NCBI GenBank assembly: GCA_902776665.1
Contig: CACYQZ010000017.1
Coordinates: 1 to 41,814, forward strand
DNA: 41,814 bases
Reading direction: 5' to 3'
Source of the DNA: an uncultured Prevotellaceae bacterium
GTDB lineage: Bacteria > Bacteroidota > Bacteroidia > Bacteroidales > Bacteroidaceae
Shown: in pieces, positions 32,226-40,329 of the stretch
Position numbering within the stretch: position 1 is the stretch's first letter
Layout of the letters: each line of letters begins with the position of its first letter
The notes under the pieces: generated by a model
Databases searched by the model: none
What the model saw: only the letters and a program-made list of their open reading frames with translations
Told to the model about the DNA's origin: nothing
Position numbers and translations under genes: made by a program

Positions 32226-35200
32226 ATGAAAGAGAAGATGAACTGGCTGAAATGGCCGTTGGAACACTACCCTATCTCGCTGCTGATTGTGGGAATACTG
32301 TTCGTACTGGGCATTTACGGTATGTATGTGATGCCGAAAGACGAATTTCCTGCTTTTACGATTCGTCAGGGCGTGGTGGTGGCCGTTTTTCCAGGTGCGA
32401 CAAGCGAAGAAGTAGAAGAACAGGTGGCCCGACCGCTGGAACACTATCTGTTCACCTTCGGCGAGGTGAATCGGCAGAAAACGACCACGACGGCGCAGAA
32501 CGGAATGTGTATCGTCATGGTGCGGCTCAACGACGATGTGAACAACAAAGACGAAGTCTGGTCGAAAATCAAGCACGGACTGAATTTATTTAAGAATAGC
32601 CTTCCGAAAGGTGTGCTCGCACTTGTCGCAAACGACGATTTCGGCAACACTTCTGCCCTACTCATCGCCATCGAGAGCCCTGAGCGTAGCCATCGCGAAC
32701 TGCAACACTACACCGACCGCCTTTCCGACCGTCTGCGTCGTATTCCATCGGTGGCGAATGTGCGTGTCTATGGCGAACAGAAGGAACAGATTTCGCTTTA
32801 TGTCGATCGACAGCGACTGCAAGCCTACGGCATCGGCCAACAGACGCTTTTCTCGCACCTTCAAGCACAGGGAATCACCACGATGAGCGGCAGTTTGAGC
32901 GACGACGACCAACAAATTCCCATCCACATCGAAGCTACGCAACGCGGCGAGGAGGAAATTGCCAATCAGATTATTTTTAGCGACCCCGTGAGTGGGAAAG
33001 TTGCCCGTGTGCGCGATGTAGCGAAAGTCGTGCGCGAATACGACCACAGCGGTGGCTACATCGAGCAAGACGGCCATCCCTGCGTGTTGCTGTCGCTCGA
33101 AATGACACCCGGCAACAACATCGTGGCCTATGGCAAGGAAGTTGACAAGGTTTTGAGCGATTTTCGCGAAAACGAACTGCCCGACGACGTGACGACGACC
33201 CGAATTGCCGACCAACCGAAGGTTGTGGCGTTGAGCGTCAGCGATTTTCTGCGCGACCTCATCATTTCGATGGTGATTATCATTCTTGTGATGATGGTGC
33301 TGTTTCCCCTGCGTTCGGCGATTGTGGCAGCCATCACCATTCCGCTCAGCACCTTTATTTCCGTGTCGATTATGTATATGATGGGCATCGAGCTCAACAT
33401 CGTGACACTGGCGGCGCTAATTGTCGTGCTGGGAATGGTGGTCGATAACGCCATCGTGGTCATCGACGGCTATCTGGAATATCTCGGTAAGGGCTACGAA
33501 CCGAAAAAAGCCGCCATCGACTCCGCCAAACAATATTTCATGCCGATGATGCTGGCGACGCTGTGTATCTGCGTGATTTTCTATCCCTTGCTCTGGACGA
33601 TGAAGGGCGCTTTCAACGACGCGATGAAAGATTTTCCCATCACAATTACCATCAACCTAATGGTGTCGCTCTTCCTGGCCGTGATGGTGATTCCGTTCTT
33701 GGAAGTGCTGATTATCAAACCCGAAAAAGTAACGACGAATGGGAACGGCATCACCCGATGGGTGCAAAACACCTATGAGAAGGTGCTCGACACTACTTTC
33801 CGCCATCCTTGGCTGACCATCGGCGGCGGCATCGGCGTGATTCTGTTGTCGAGCCTGATTGTTCCGACGCTGAAAATCCGACTTTTCCCCTTCGCCGACC
33901 GCGACCAGTTTGCCGTAGAAATCTTCCTTCCCGACGGCAAGGGAATCGCCGAAACCCGCCTGATTGCCGACTCACTGCGAAACGTGATGCAGAAAGACGA
34001 CGACGTGGAGTGCATCACGAGTTTCGTGGGTTGTTCGTCGCCCCGATTCATGACGTGCTATGCGCCGCAGATGGCTGGCAAGAATTTCGCGCAATTCATC
34101 GTGAACACCTCGTCGCAAAAGGCCACATTGAGGCTTTTGGAAAAATATCAGCCCGAGTGGAGCGAGGCTTTCCCCGACGCCTACGTGCGCTTCAAACGAC
34201 TCGACTATTTGGAGGTTCCCGAACTTGAATATCGCTTCTATGGCGACGATTTGGACTCGCTCCATGTCGTGGCCGAGCGATTGATGGAGCGAATGCGCGA
34301 AATGCCCGAATTGGAATGGGTTCACAGCGACTTTCTACAGCCTTTCCCCATCATCAATGTCGAACTCGACCCTGTGGCCTCGGCTCAGTTAGGAATCTCG
34401 CGGACGACAGCTGCGCTCGCTCTCAGCGCCACGACCGGCGACTTGCGCGTCGGGCAGATTTGGGAAGGCGACTACGAACTGCCGATTGTCGTGAAAGACG
34501 ACCAAGATATGACGTTCTCGGATGTGGCGAACCTCGGCATTGCGTCGCCCACGTCGATGATGTCGGCTGCAGCCTCGCAACTCTCAACCATCAATGCTCA
34601 TTTCTCGACCAACACGACGGTTCCCTTGCGACAAGTCGCGAAAGTGAGCCCGAAATGGAGCGAGAGCCGCATCATGCACCGTGGCGGTGAGCGTTGCATC
34701 ACGGTGACTGCGCAGTTTGCCAACGGAGTCTATGCCGCGCCGGTGGAAAGTCGCGTGGCCGACATCATGATGCACGAAATCGAACTGCCGCAGGACGTTC
34801 GCGCCGAAGTGGGCGGAGAAATTGAATACGACGCCGAGGCACTGCCTCAAATCTTTGGCGGCGTGGCCATTTCAATGGTGATTATCTTCTTCTTCCTGCT
34901 CTTCAACTTCAAGAAGTTCGGCATCACCACCATCTGCATCGTAGCCCTCGGACTGATGTTGCCCGGAGCGCTCGTCGGCTTAGGACTGATGAATCGTATG
35001 CTCGGACTGACCTCTATCATGGGTGTCATCACGCTCATGGGAATGATTATGCGCAACGAAATCCTGATTTTTGAACACGCAAACAATGTTCTCAAGGAAG
35101 CGGGCGTACAGGGGACTTCTGACGATTACAACGAGGTCGTGAAAAGGGCGGCTTACGAGGCTGGAAAACGCCGAATGGTGCCGATTTTCCTCACGACGGC

Positions 35201-35369
35201 GACCACGGCAGTCGGCGTTGTGCCAATGATCATCGCTGGTTCGTCGTTCTGGATGCCCGTCGGTGTCACCATCTTCGCCGGAGGCATCGGCTCGCTCATC
35301 ATGGTGGTTACGATGCTGCCAGTGATTTATTGGAAAGTCAATTTAAAAAGTAAAAAGGGAAAAAAGTAA
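32226..35369 (+). CDS. RND family efflux pump, inner-membrane permease
   Basis: A 1047-residue permease with 12 predicted helices and two large periplasmic loops (about 35-330 and 560-865). Markers: YPISLLIVGILFVLGIYGMY (TM1), FPGATSEEVEEQVARPLE, TM4 LGMVVDNAIVVIDG and TM10 MRNEILIFEHANN. Compared with AcrB, Asp407 is kept, Asp408 is Asn, and the TM10 lysine (940) is Arg943, so the proton relay is altered. This is the divergent RND class common in Bacteroidetes, not the close AcrB/HAE-1 group. Exported substrate unknown. A start at codon 5 (MNWLKW) is possible. Confidence 0.93.
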   Translation: MKEKMNWLKWPLEHYPISLLIVGILFVLGIYGMYVMPKDEFPAFTIRQGVVVAVFPGATSEEVEEQVARPLEHYLFTFGEVNRQKTTTTAQNGMCIVMVRLNDDVNNKDEVWSKIKHGLNLFKNSLPKGVLALVANDDFGNTSALLIAIESPERSHRELQHYTDRLSDRLRRIPSVANVRVYGEQKEQISLYVDRQRLQAYGIGQQTLFSHLQAQGITTMSGSLSDDDQQIPIHIEATQRGEEEIANQIIFSDPVSGKVARVRDVAKVVREYDHSGGYIEQDGHPCVLLSLEMTPGNNIVAYGKEVDKVLSDFRENELPDDVTTTRIADQPKVVALSVSDFLRDLIISMVIIILVMMVLFPLRSAIVAAITIPLSTFISVSIMYMMGIELNIVTLAALIVVLGMVVDNAIVVIDGYLEYLGKGYEPKKAAIDSAKQYFMPMMLATLCICVIFYPLLWTMKGAFNDAMKDFPITITINLMVSLFLAVMVIPFLEVLIIKPEKVTTNGNGITRWVQNTYEKVLDTTFRHPWLTIGGGIGVILLSSLIVPTLKIRLFPFADRDQFAVEIFLPDGKGIAETRLIADSLRNVMQKDDDVECITSFVGCSSPRFMTCYAPQMAGKNFAQFIVNTSSQKATLRLLEKYQPEWSEAFPDAYVRFKRLDYLEVPELEYRFYGDDLDSLHVVAERLMERMREMPELEWVHSDFLQPFPIINVELDPVASAQLGISRTTAALALSATTGDLRVGQIWEGDYELPIVVKDDQDMTFSDVANLGIASPTSMMSAAASQLSTINAHFSTNTTVPLRQVAKVSPKWSESRIMHRGGERCITVTAQFANGVYAAPVESRVADIMMHEIELPQDVRAEVGGEIEYDAEALPQIFGGVAISMVIIFFFLLFNFKKFGITTICIVALGLMLPGALVGLGLMNRMLGLTSIMGVITLMGMIMRNEILIFEHANNVLKEAGVQGTSDDYNEVVKRAAYEAGKRRMVPIFLTTATTAVGVVPMIIAGSSFWMPVGVTIFAGGIGSLIMVVTMLPVIYWKVNLKSKKGKK

Positions 35370-35374
35370 AAAAT

Positions 35375-36760
35375 ATGAAAACGACAATGAAAAACAACGG
35401 ATTGGGCAAGGTGATGGGCATTTTACTCCTTTGCCTTTTAACCGCTATGCCTTCAACCGCTCAAACCTATCGTTTGCAACAGTTGAAAGATTCGGCCTTG
35501 CACAACAACATCGCCATTCGCAATGCGAAATATAGCATCGAGGCCGCCCAACAGCAACGAAAAGAGGCGTTCACGAAGTATTTTCCGAACATCAGCGGCA
35601 CGGGGCTTTGGTTCAACGCCAACAAGGGAATGGCGCAGATGGACATCAACCTTTCCGAGCAGGTTTCGCCGGAATTGGCTGCGGCACTCGCGCAGATGCT
35701 ACCGCCCGAGGCTTTGGCCGCGCTTGCCAATCCCATGAGCATTTCGATGATGAAAAACGGCACCGTTGCAGGCATCACCGCGACACAACCCGTCTTTGCC
35801 GGTGGACAGATTGTCAATGGCAACAAATTGGCGAAAATCGGCGAGGAAGCCGCGGAACTGCAACTGCAACTCTCTGAGAATGAGGTGGAAAAGACCGTCG
35901 AGCAATATTTCTGGCAACTGGTTTCCATGCAGGAAAAACTGAAAACCATCGCCGCCGTCGATACGCTGCTGGCAGACATCCATAAAGACGTCGATGTGGC
36001 CGTGCGTGCCGGTGTGGCGATGCGAAACGACCTTTTGCAGGTTCAACTTCGTCGAAACGACTTGGAAAGCCAAAAAGCGAAACTCCAAAACGGCATCAGC
36101 ATCGTCAAACTGCTGTTGGGTCAGTATTGCGGTCTGACGAACGACGACCATTTCGACATTGTGCCGCCTGACATGGAACTGCAAAACCAGACCCTTCCCA
36201 TTTTCGATGCGGAGGGTGCCGGAGTGCCACTTCTCGCCGAGTATCAACTCCTTCAGAAGCAAGTCGAAGCCACCAAACTGCAAAAGCAGATGACCGTCGG
36301 GGAAAATCTTCCGACGGTCGCGGTCGGCGCAGGCTACAACTACCACAACCTGCTCGAAAATAACCGAACATTCGGCATGGTTTTCGCCACCGTCAGCATT
36401 CCCATCAGCAACTGGTGGGGCGGCAGTCACGCCATCAAGCGCAAGAAAATCGAGCATCAGAAAGCCATTGAGGAGCAACAAGACAAATCGGAACTTTTGA
36501 AAATCCGTATGCGAAACGCATGGAACAACGTCACCGAGAGTTTCCGACAGATGGAAATTGCCAAAAGCAGCATTGAACAGGCCGAGGAAAACCTGCGACT
36601 CAACCGCAACTACTACAAGGCCGGAACGTCGAAGATGTCAGACCTGCTCGAAGCCCAACTGCTCTACCAACAGGCTCACGACGGCTATGTCGAAGCATTC
36701 GCCAACTACCAAAACCGCCTGCTGGAATACCGGCAGGCGTCGCCGATGGCATTTTTATAA
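35375..36760 (+). CDS. TolC-family outer membrane efflux channel
   Basis: A 461-residue outer-membrane protein with a signal peptide (cleaved near PSTAQ, residue 30). Two tandem OEP repeats with long coiled coils are visible: LKDSALHNNIAIRNAKYSIEAAQQ with the following YFPNISGTG, and LLQKQVEATKLQKQMTVGENLPTVAVGAGY with the following NRNYYKAGTSKMSDLLEAQLLYQQA. These are the TolC signatures. It forms the exit duct for the RND pump; the three genes are spaced by 16 and 5 bases and form a complete tripartite system. A later ATG (35387) is an alternative start. Confidence 0.93.
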   Translation: MKTTMKNNGLGKVMGILLLCLLTAMPSTAQTYRLQQLKDSALHNNIAIRNAKYSIEAAQQQRKEAFTKYFPNISGTGLWFNANKGMAQMDINLSEQVSPELAAALAQMLPPEALAALANPMSISMMKNGTVAGITATQPVFAGGQIVNGNKLAKIGEEAAELQLQLSENEVEKTVEQYFWQLVSMQEKLKTIAAVDTLLADIHKDVDVAVRAGVAMRNDLLQVQLRRNDLESQKAKLQNGISIVKLLLGQYCGLTNDDHFDIVPPDMELQNQTLPIFDAEGAGVPLLAEYQLLQKQVEATKLQKQMTVGENLPTVAVGAGYNYHNLLENNRTFGMVFATVSIPISNWWGGSHAIKRKKIEHQKAIEEQQDKSELLKIRMRNAWNNVTESFRQMEIAKSSIEQAEENLRLNRNYYKAGTSKMSDLLEAQLLYQQAHDGYVEAFANYQNRLLEYRQASPMAFL

Positions 36761-36917
36761 TCTTGGAGGAACATTTGCACACACCCTACAAATATGGGGT
36801 ACATTCAAAAGAAATAGTATGGCATGTGATTACTAAATTTGGTGCGAGTCTCGAATACATGCGTCACGGCCGACGAGCATTGCGTGGGAAACCAAGAGTT
36901 GGAATCTTCATAATAAA
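36761..36917. other. unexplained spacer between tolC-like and FISUMP genes
   Basis: 157 bases between convergent genes, with no terminator that I can see. Composition is mixed: AT-rich ends around a GC-rich core (36861-36900). Both strands hold short open stretches (for example a 67-residue plus frame from 36763 that runs into the FISUMP gene, and minus-strand text MKIPTLGFPRNARRP before a stop) but no convincing gene. It might be an interspersed repeat or a decayed insertion; this is not established. Confidence 0.4.
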
Positions 36918-38918
36918 CTACTTTTTGGTAAACTTAAAAGCGCTGTTTCCAATTTTTAAAATATAGACTTCGCTTGATTTGAGATTAGATATATCAATTT
37001 TCACCGTACCTTTATTTGTCTTAAAAGATTGTATAATTTCTCCTGATGATTTGATAAGACTAACCACTGTCGCATCTTTTATGTCTGAAATCGATATTTC
37101 GCAATCCTTATATACAATTGCATGATAATCTTTTATGATGTTATTTGTAGAAGATTGCATAGAATCATCAAATAATATTTTAATGGAGTTTGATAATTCA
37201 TAATCTTTTTTAAACAAGGAAGTTTTCAATTGTATTTTCCCACCATTGTATGTAATTATAGGATTAGAACTAATCCACAATTTCATGTTTTCTTGTCCAG
37301 CGGAATTAACATACATACAATCATCAGAAGAATAATCCTTTTCATATGCTATGTTACCAGCCTTCATAAAATCCAAAATGGGTCTTATTGGCATACCATA
37401 ACAACGATCTTTTCCATTCACTAATACTGTTCCAAATGAGTCATAATAATATGCACCATTGGGAGAACTAATTAACTGATTAAGCCAATAAGCCATCATT
37501 TCATTAATCCAAACAACTCGTTTTTCCATTTTATATCCAGCAGCTGGTATGAATATGGAATTACCATTGGGGCCTGTGTACAAAACACCACTTCCATCAG
37601 GTAGTCCCTGGAGAGTATTAACCCTACTAGAATTCCTGATTTCCTTTCTTTCGCAATACCTAATCAACTCATATATATCATAAAATGATGGAGTTCTCCA
37701 ACCTTGTCCCCAATTTATATTTGCAGCATCATCTTGTAAACTCAACTCAATATTGTCATCTATAAAGCCATATTTTTCATCAAGACAATACCTGTCTAGT
37801 TGTAATCCTTCTAATGGATGTTTGCCATTACCAATTGAATAAGTTTTCCAACTATATTCATCTTTAGGATAAATTTCCCCCCATGCGAAATAGTCTCCAT
37901 GCCCTTTAATAGAGTCTGCACCAATATTGCAAGAAGCCCACATAACACCACTTGGAAGTCCTAAATCCACATATTCATAACCATTATGGATAAAATTAAC
38001 ATTATCATCGGTATAATGGAATACTATACTGTCAATTTGTTCTACTGAAAGTTTGACAAAATCTCCCTTATTCCAAATTTTTACATATCCAATTTCTGAA
38101 TCTTCTTTATTCGATAAATATGTTACTGGTCTAACAGTACAACCATAGTATCTGTAATACTTGCTACTTCCTACAGAAGGAGCTGTAAATGACTCCTTTT
38201 CAAATCCGGAAAATACATAGGCAAGAGCTTTATCACTGGAATAACGAACCAGATTCCTTGTCCAAAAAGCCCCAACAGGTGCAATTTCCGGGTCATTCAT
38301 ATTAAATGATTCTATTCTTCTACCAGCTTTATATCCAGTTATTGGAAAATACAAATAATTGTCATTGCTTGCCCTTACTTTAAAGCCTGGAAGGGTTGGG
38401 TCAAAAGTCCAACTACAAAAGGCTTTTAATTCTTTAAAATCTTCTTCAGATGGTATACGCCAGTTCTTTCCCCATTTTACATAGGCTATATCATCCTCAT
38501 ACTCTAGCTCTAGAATATTATCAACCTTTCCATGATTACTATTGGTACAATATTTTGTTTGTTTTAGCCAACTGCCATCAAAATATTTGGTATTTTCCCA
38601 ACTATAAAAGTCTTTTTCATCGAGTTCAGCCCACGAAACATACATTCCAGGAGAGAGGGGATCTGATGCCCCTACATTACATGATGCCCACAAAGTTCCA
38701 CTAGGAAGCCCCATATCTACAAAACTATACCCATTGTAGGGGTCTGCTAATGGCTTTTCTGGTGTTGGAGTAATTGTGATACTATCAATATTTGCTCCAT
38801 AGAAATTTTTATGAATGCCATTTTTCCAAACTTCAATTGTCAAATACTCTTTGTCCTGAGCCACAGAATCATTAACTACACAACTAAAAATCAAAATTAA
38901 TAAAAGCCATTTATTCAT
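36918..38918 (-). CDS. secreted protein with two FISUMP-type domains and a T9SS-like tail
   Basis: A 666-residue protein with a signal peptide (ending SVAQ, residue 21). Two tandem modules follow, each introduced by a strand-rich unit ending IDSI (YLTIEVWKNGIHKNFYGANI; YVKIWNKGDFVKLSVEQI). Each module has the FISUMP-like core: YSFVDMGLPSGTLWASCNVG at 65-84 and YEYVDLGLPSGVMWASCNIG at about 314-333, with further NWRIPSEEDFKEL / GWRTPSFYDIYEL and YLYFPITGYK / SIFIPAAGYK segments. The last ~80 residues resemble a sorting tail (SSEVYILKIGNSAFKF). The gene is strikingly more AT-rich than its neighbours, with AAA/AAT/TTT-rich codons, suggesting horizontal origin. Surface function unknown. Own consensus promoter. 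Confidence 0.82.
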   Translation of the reverse strand: MNKWLLLILIFSCVVNDSVAQDKEYLTIEVWKNGIHKNFYGANIDSITITPTPEKPLADPYNGYSFVDMGLPSGTLWASCNVGASDPLSPGMYVSWAELDEKDFYSWENTKYFDGSWLKQTKYCTNSNHGKVDNILELEYEDDIAYVKWGKNWRIPSEEDFKELKAFCSWTFDPTLPGFKVRASNDNYLYFPITGYKAGRRIESFNMNDPEIAPVGAFWTRNLVRYSSDKALAYVFSGFEKESFTAPSVGSSKYYRYYGCTVRPVTYLSNKEDSEIGYVKIWNKGDFVKLSVEQIDSIVFHYTDDNVNFIHNGYEYVDLGLPSGVMWASCNIGADSIKGHGDYFAWGEIYPKDEYSWKTYSIGNGKHPLEGLQLDRYCLDEKYGFIDDNIELSLQDDAANINWGQGWRTPSFYDIYELIRYCERKEIRNSSRVNTLQGLPDGSGVLYTGPNGNSIFIPAAGYKMEKRVVWINEMMAYWLNQLISSPNGAYYYDSFGTVLVNGKDRCYGMPIRPILDFMKAGNIAYEKDYSSDDCMYVNSAGQENMKLWISSNPIITYNGGKIQLKTSLFKKDYELSNSIKILFDDSMQSSTNNIIKDYHAIVYKDCEISISDIKDATVVSLIKSSGEIIQSFKTNKGTVKIDISNLKSSEVYILKIGNSAFKFTKK

Positions 38919-38979
38919 ATTTTTTGCTTATAATTTATTAGATGAACATCTCAAAATTAATTCTATTTTAATTTTGTAG

Positions 38980-39010
38980 CAAAGATAGAGTATTTTTTGG
39001 AATCAACAAA
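38980..39010 (-). promoter_or_regulatory. FISUMP gene promoter
   Basis: On the minus strand TTTG (39007-39010), exactly 19 bases, TATCTTTG (38980-38987): a perfect match. The leader is about 55 bases, AT-rich. The accessory gene therefore uses the host housekeeping promoter. Confidence 0.82.
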
Positions 39011-39051
39011 ACATTTACTCGATTTTTTATATCACGGACTACTTTTTTCAA

Positions 39052-39117
39052 TTACAAACTACTATTATGATCTTTGATAGTCAAATATTTAACGGTTATC
39101 TCATTTTTCATTACCAT
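39052..39117 (-). pseudogene. relic resembling the 5' end of a KilA-N gene
   Basis: A 21-codon frame, MVMKNEITVKYLTIKDHNSS then Leu and stop, aligned with the start of the intact gene at 40012 (MAKKSEITVKDVTIK). The match includes 16 identical bases, TGAGATAACCGTTAAA, at the same codon positions. The similarity stops after about 15 codons. It lies just downstream of the intact gene, so it may be a leftover of a duplicated or replaced KilA-N family gene. Confidence 0.5.
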
Positions 39118-39193
39118 ACCCTTTTCACTCTTACAATTTATTAAACTCATTTGACCTTTTCTACGTTTGGCATAATTGAAATAAAATACAATC

Positions 39194-40012
39194 TCACTTT
39201 AACAACTTCCTGTTGTTATTCCCCTCCAGCACTTGCATCTGTTGAATGGCAATCCGGTTGAGTTTTACGAGCCGTTCGCCTTGCGGAATGCCATCGTTGA
39301 TAAGCACGGCGTTGATATTCTCCATATTCGAGAGGCAGATGAGTTCGTTGATGGTGGCATAGTCGCGGATGTTGCCTTTCAGTTCCGGATTGGCCTCGCG
39401 CCACTGCTTGGCAGTCATGCCGAACATGGCGACGTTCAACACATCGGCTTCTTCTGCATAGATGATGTTGGCCTGCTCTCTGGTTACCTCTTCAGGTATG
39501 AGGTGACTCTTGATGGCATCGGTATGGATGCGATAGTTGATTTTCGAGAGTTCGCGCTTCGCTGTCCAACCGAGCATTTTCTGTTCTTCGGCTTTCAGGC
39601 GTTGGAATTCCTTGACCAGATACAAGCGGAACTCTACAGAAATCCACGACGAGAATTCAAAAGCAATGTCTGAAACTGCATAGGTTCCACCATAACGCCC
39701 CGATTGAGACAAAATACCAATGGCGTTGGTTGCTACTACCCATCGAGAAGGCGAAAGAGTAAAGGCGTTCAACCCTGCTTCCTTTCTAAACCCCTCGAAT
39801 TCGAGGGGGTTAAAATTCGGATTATTCAGCGTTTCCCAAATACCCAAAAACTCTACCGTGTTCCGATTTCGCATCCAATTCGCAATCACTCCATTGGGAT
39901 CAGTATCATTCTTCTGCCGAGCAATGTCCGTAATGCAAATGTAGTCGATGTCATTGACGGCTATCGTTTTGATTGTAACGTCTTTAACGGTTATCTCACT
40001 CTTTTTTGCCAT
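39194..40012 (-). CDS. KilA-N domain protein
   Basis: A 272-residue protein with an N-terminal KilA-N domain (about 25-150): YICITDIARQKN, IANWMRNRNTVEFLGIWE, LNAFTLSPSRWV, TNAIGILSQSGRYGGTYAVSDIAFEFSSW and YLVKEFQRLKAEEQ. A C-terminal helical part (about 150-272) follows. KilA-N is a small DNA-binding domain of phage and large DNA viruses; in Bacteroidetes such genes are often stand-alone and mobile. The start at 40012 (MAKKSEITVK) lies downstream of the promoter, so the longer frame to 40072 is rejected. Whether it is phage-derived or acts as a host regulator is unknown. Confidence 0.85.
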   Translation of the reverse strand: MAKKSEITVKDVTIKTIAVNDIDYICITDIARQKNDTDPNGVIANWMRNRNTVEFLGIWETLNNPNFNPLEFEGFRKEAGLNAFTLSPSRWVVATNAIGILSQSGRYGGTYAVSDIAFEFSSWISVEFRLYLVKEFQRLKAEEQKMLGWTAKRELSKINYRIHTDAIKSHLIPEEVTREQANIIYAEEADVLNVAMFGMTAKQWREANPELKGNIRDYATINELICLSNMENINAVLINDGIPQGERLVKLNRIAIQQMQVLEGNNNRKLLK

Positions 40013-40041
40013 TTTTTTCCAATTTACATTTTTTCCGTCTG

Positions 40042-40072
40042 CAAATATACAACTTTTTTCTGAATTAAACAA
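40042..40072 (-). promoter_or_regulatory. KilA-N gene promoter
   Basis: The minus strand reads TATATTTG (40042-40049), an exact -7 element, with TTGT at the -33 position 19 bases upstream (40069-40072). It supports the 40012 start. Confidence 0.6.
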
Positions 40073-40107
40073 TAATAAAAATAATAAAAAAGAAAAGTGT
40101 TGATTCT

Positions 40108-40286
40108 TTTTGCATTCTGCTCACTTATTGGATAAATTTCTCTCGCTCGACAAAATATTTTTCTATTTTGTCCTCACTTAATCGAAATTTTACGTAACTT
40201 TGACTTTGTCGAAGTTACTTTCGTTCGAGAATGTAAAAGAAAAATGAGTTTTCCTTTTGCATTCTGCTCACTTATTCGTAACTTTG
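40108..40286 (+). repeat. repeated promoter-like cassettes upstream of valS
   Basis: TTTTGCATTCTGCTCACTTATT occurs near 40109-40130 and again at 40255-40276, with a third related block (TTTTGTCCTCACTTAATCG) at about 40167-40185. Between them are two stems: GACAAAATA/TATTTTGTC (40149-40157 with 40164-40172) and GTAACTTTGAC/GTCGAAGTTAC (40194-40204 with 40208-40218, one mismatch). The second stem contains a TAACTTTG -7-like element. Only the last cassette is a full promoter. Confidence 0.7.
40256..40286 (+). promoter_or_regulatory. valS promoter
   Basis: TTTG (40256-40259), exactly 19 bases, TAACTTTG (40279-40286): perfect Bacteroidetes consensus. It sits 43 bases upstream of the valS ATG, inside the last copy of the repeated cassette. 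Confidence 0.87.
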
Positions 40287-40329
40287 CAGCCAAATTTCAA
40301 TCATTAAGGAACAGAAACAAGAATATTTT

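Noticed and set aside
36861-36917. Minus-strand text MKIPTLGFPRNARRP resembling the start of cobalamin-independent methionine synthase
   Set aside because: Only about six residues (TLGFPR) agree, a stop follows at once and no further MetE sequence exists on either strand.
40108-40276. Two 22-base direct repeats as CRISPR or phage attachment sites
   Set aside because: Only two full copies, no equal spacing and no integrase nearby; the copies begin with a promoter -33 box, so a promoter module fits better.
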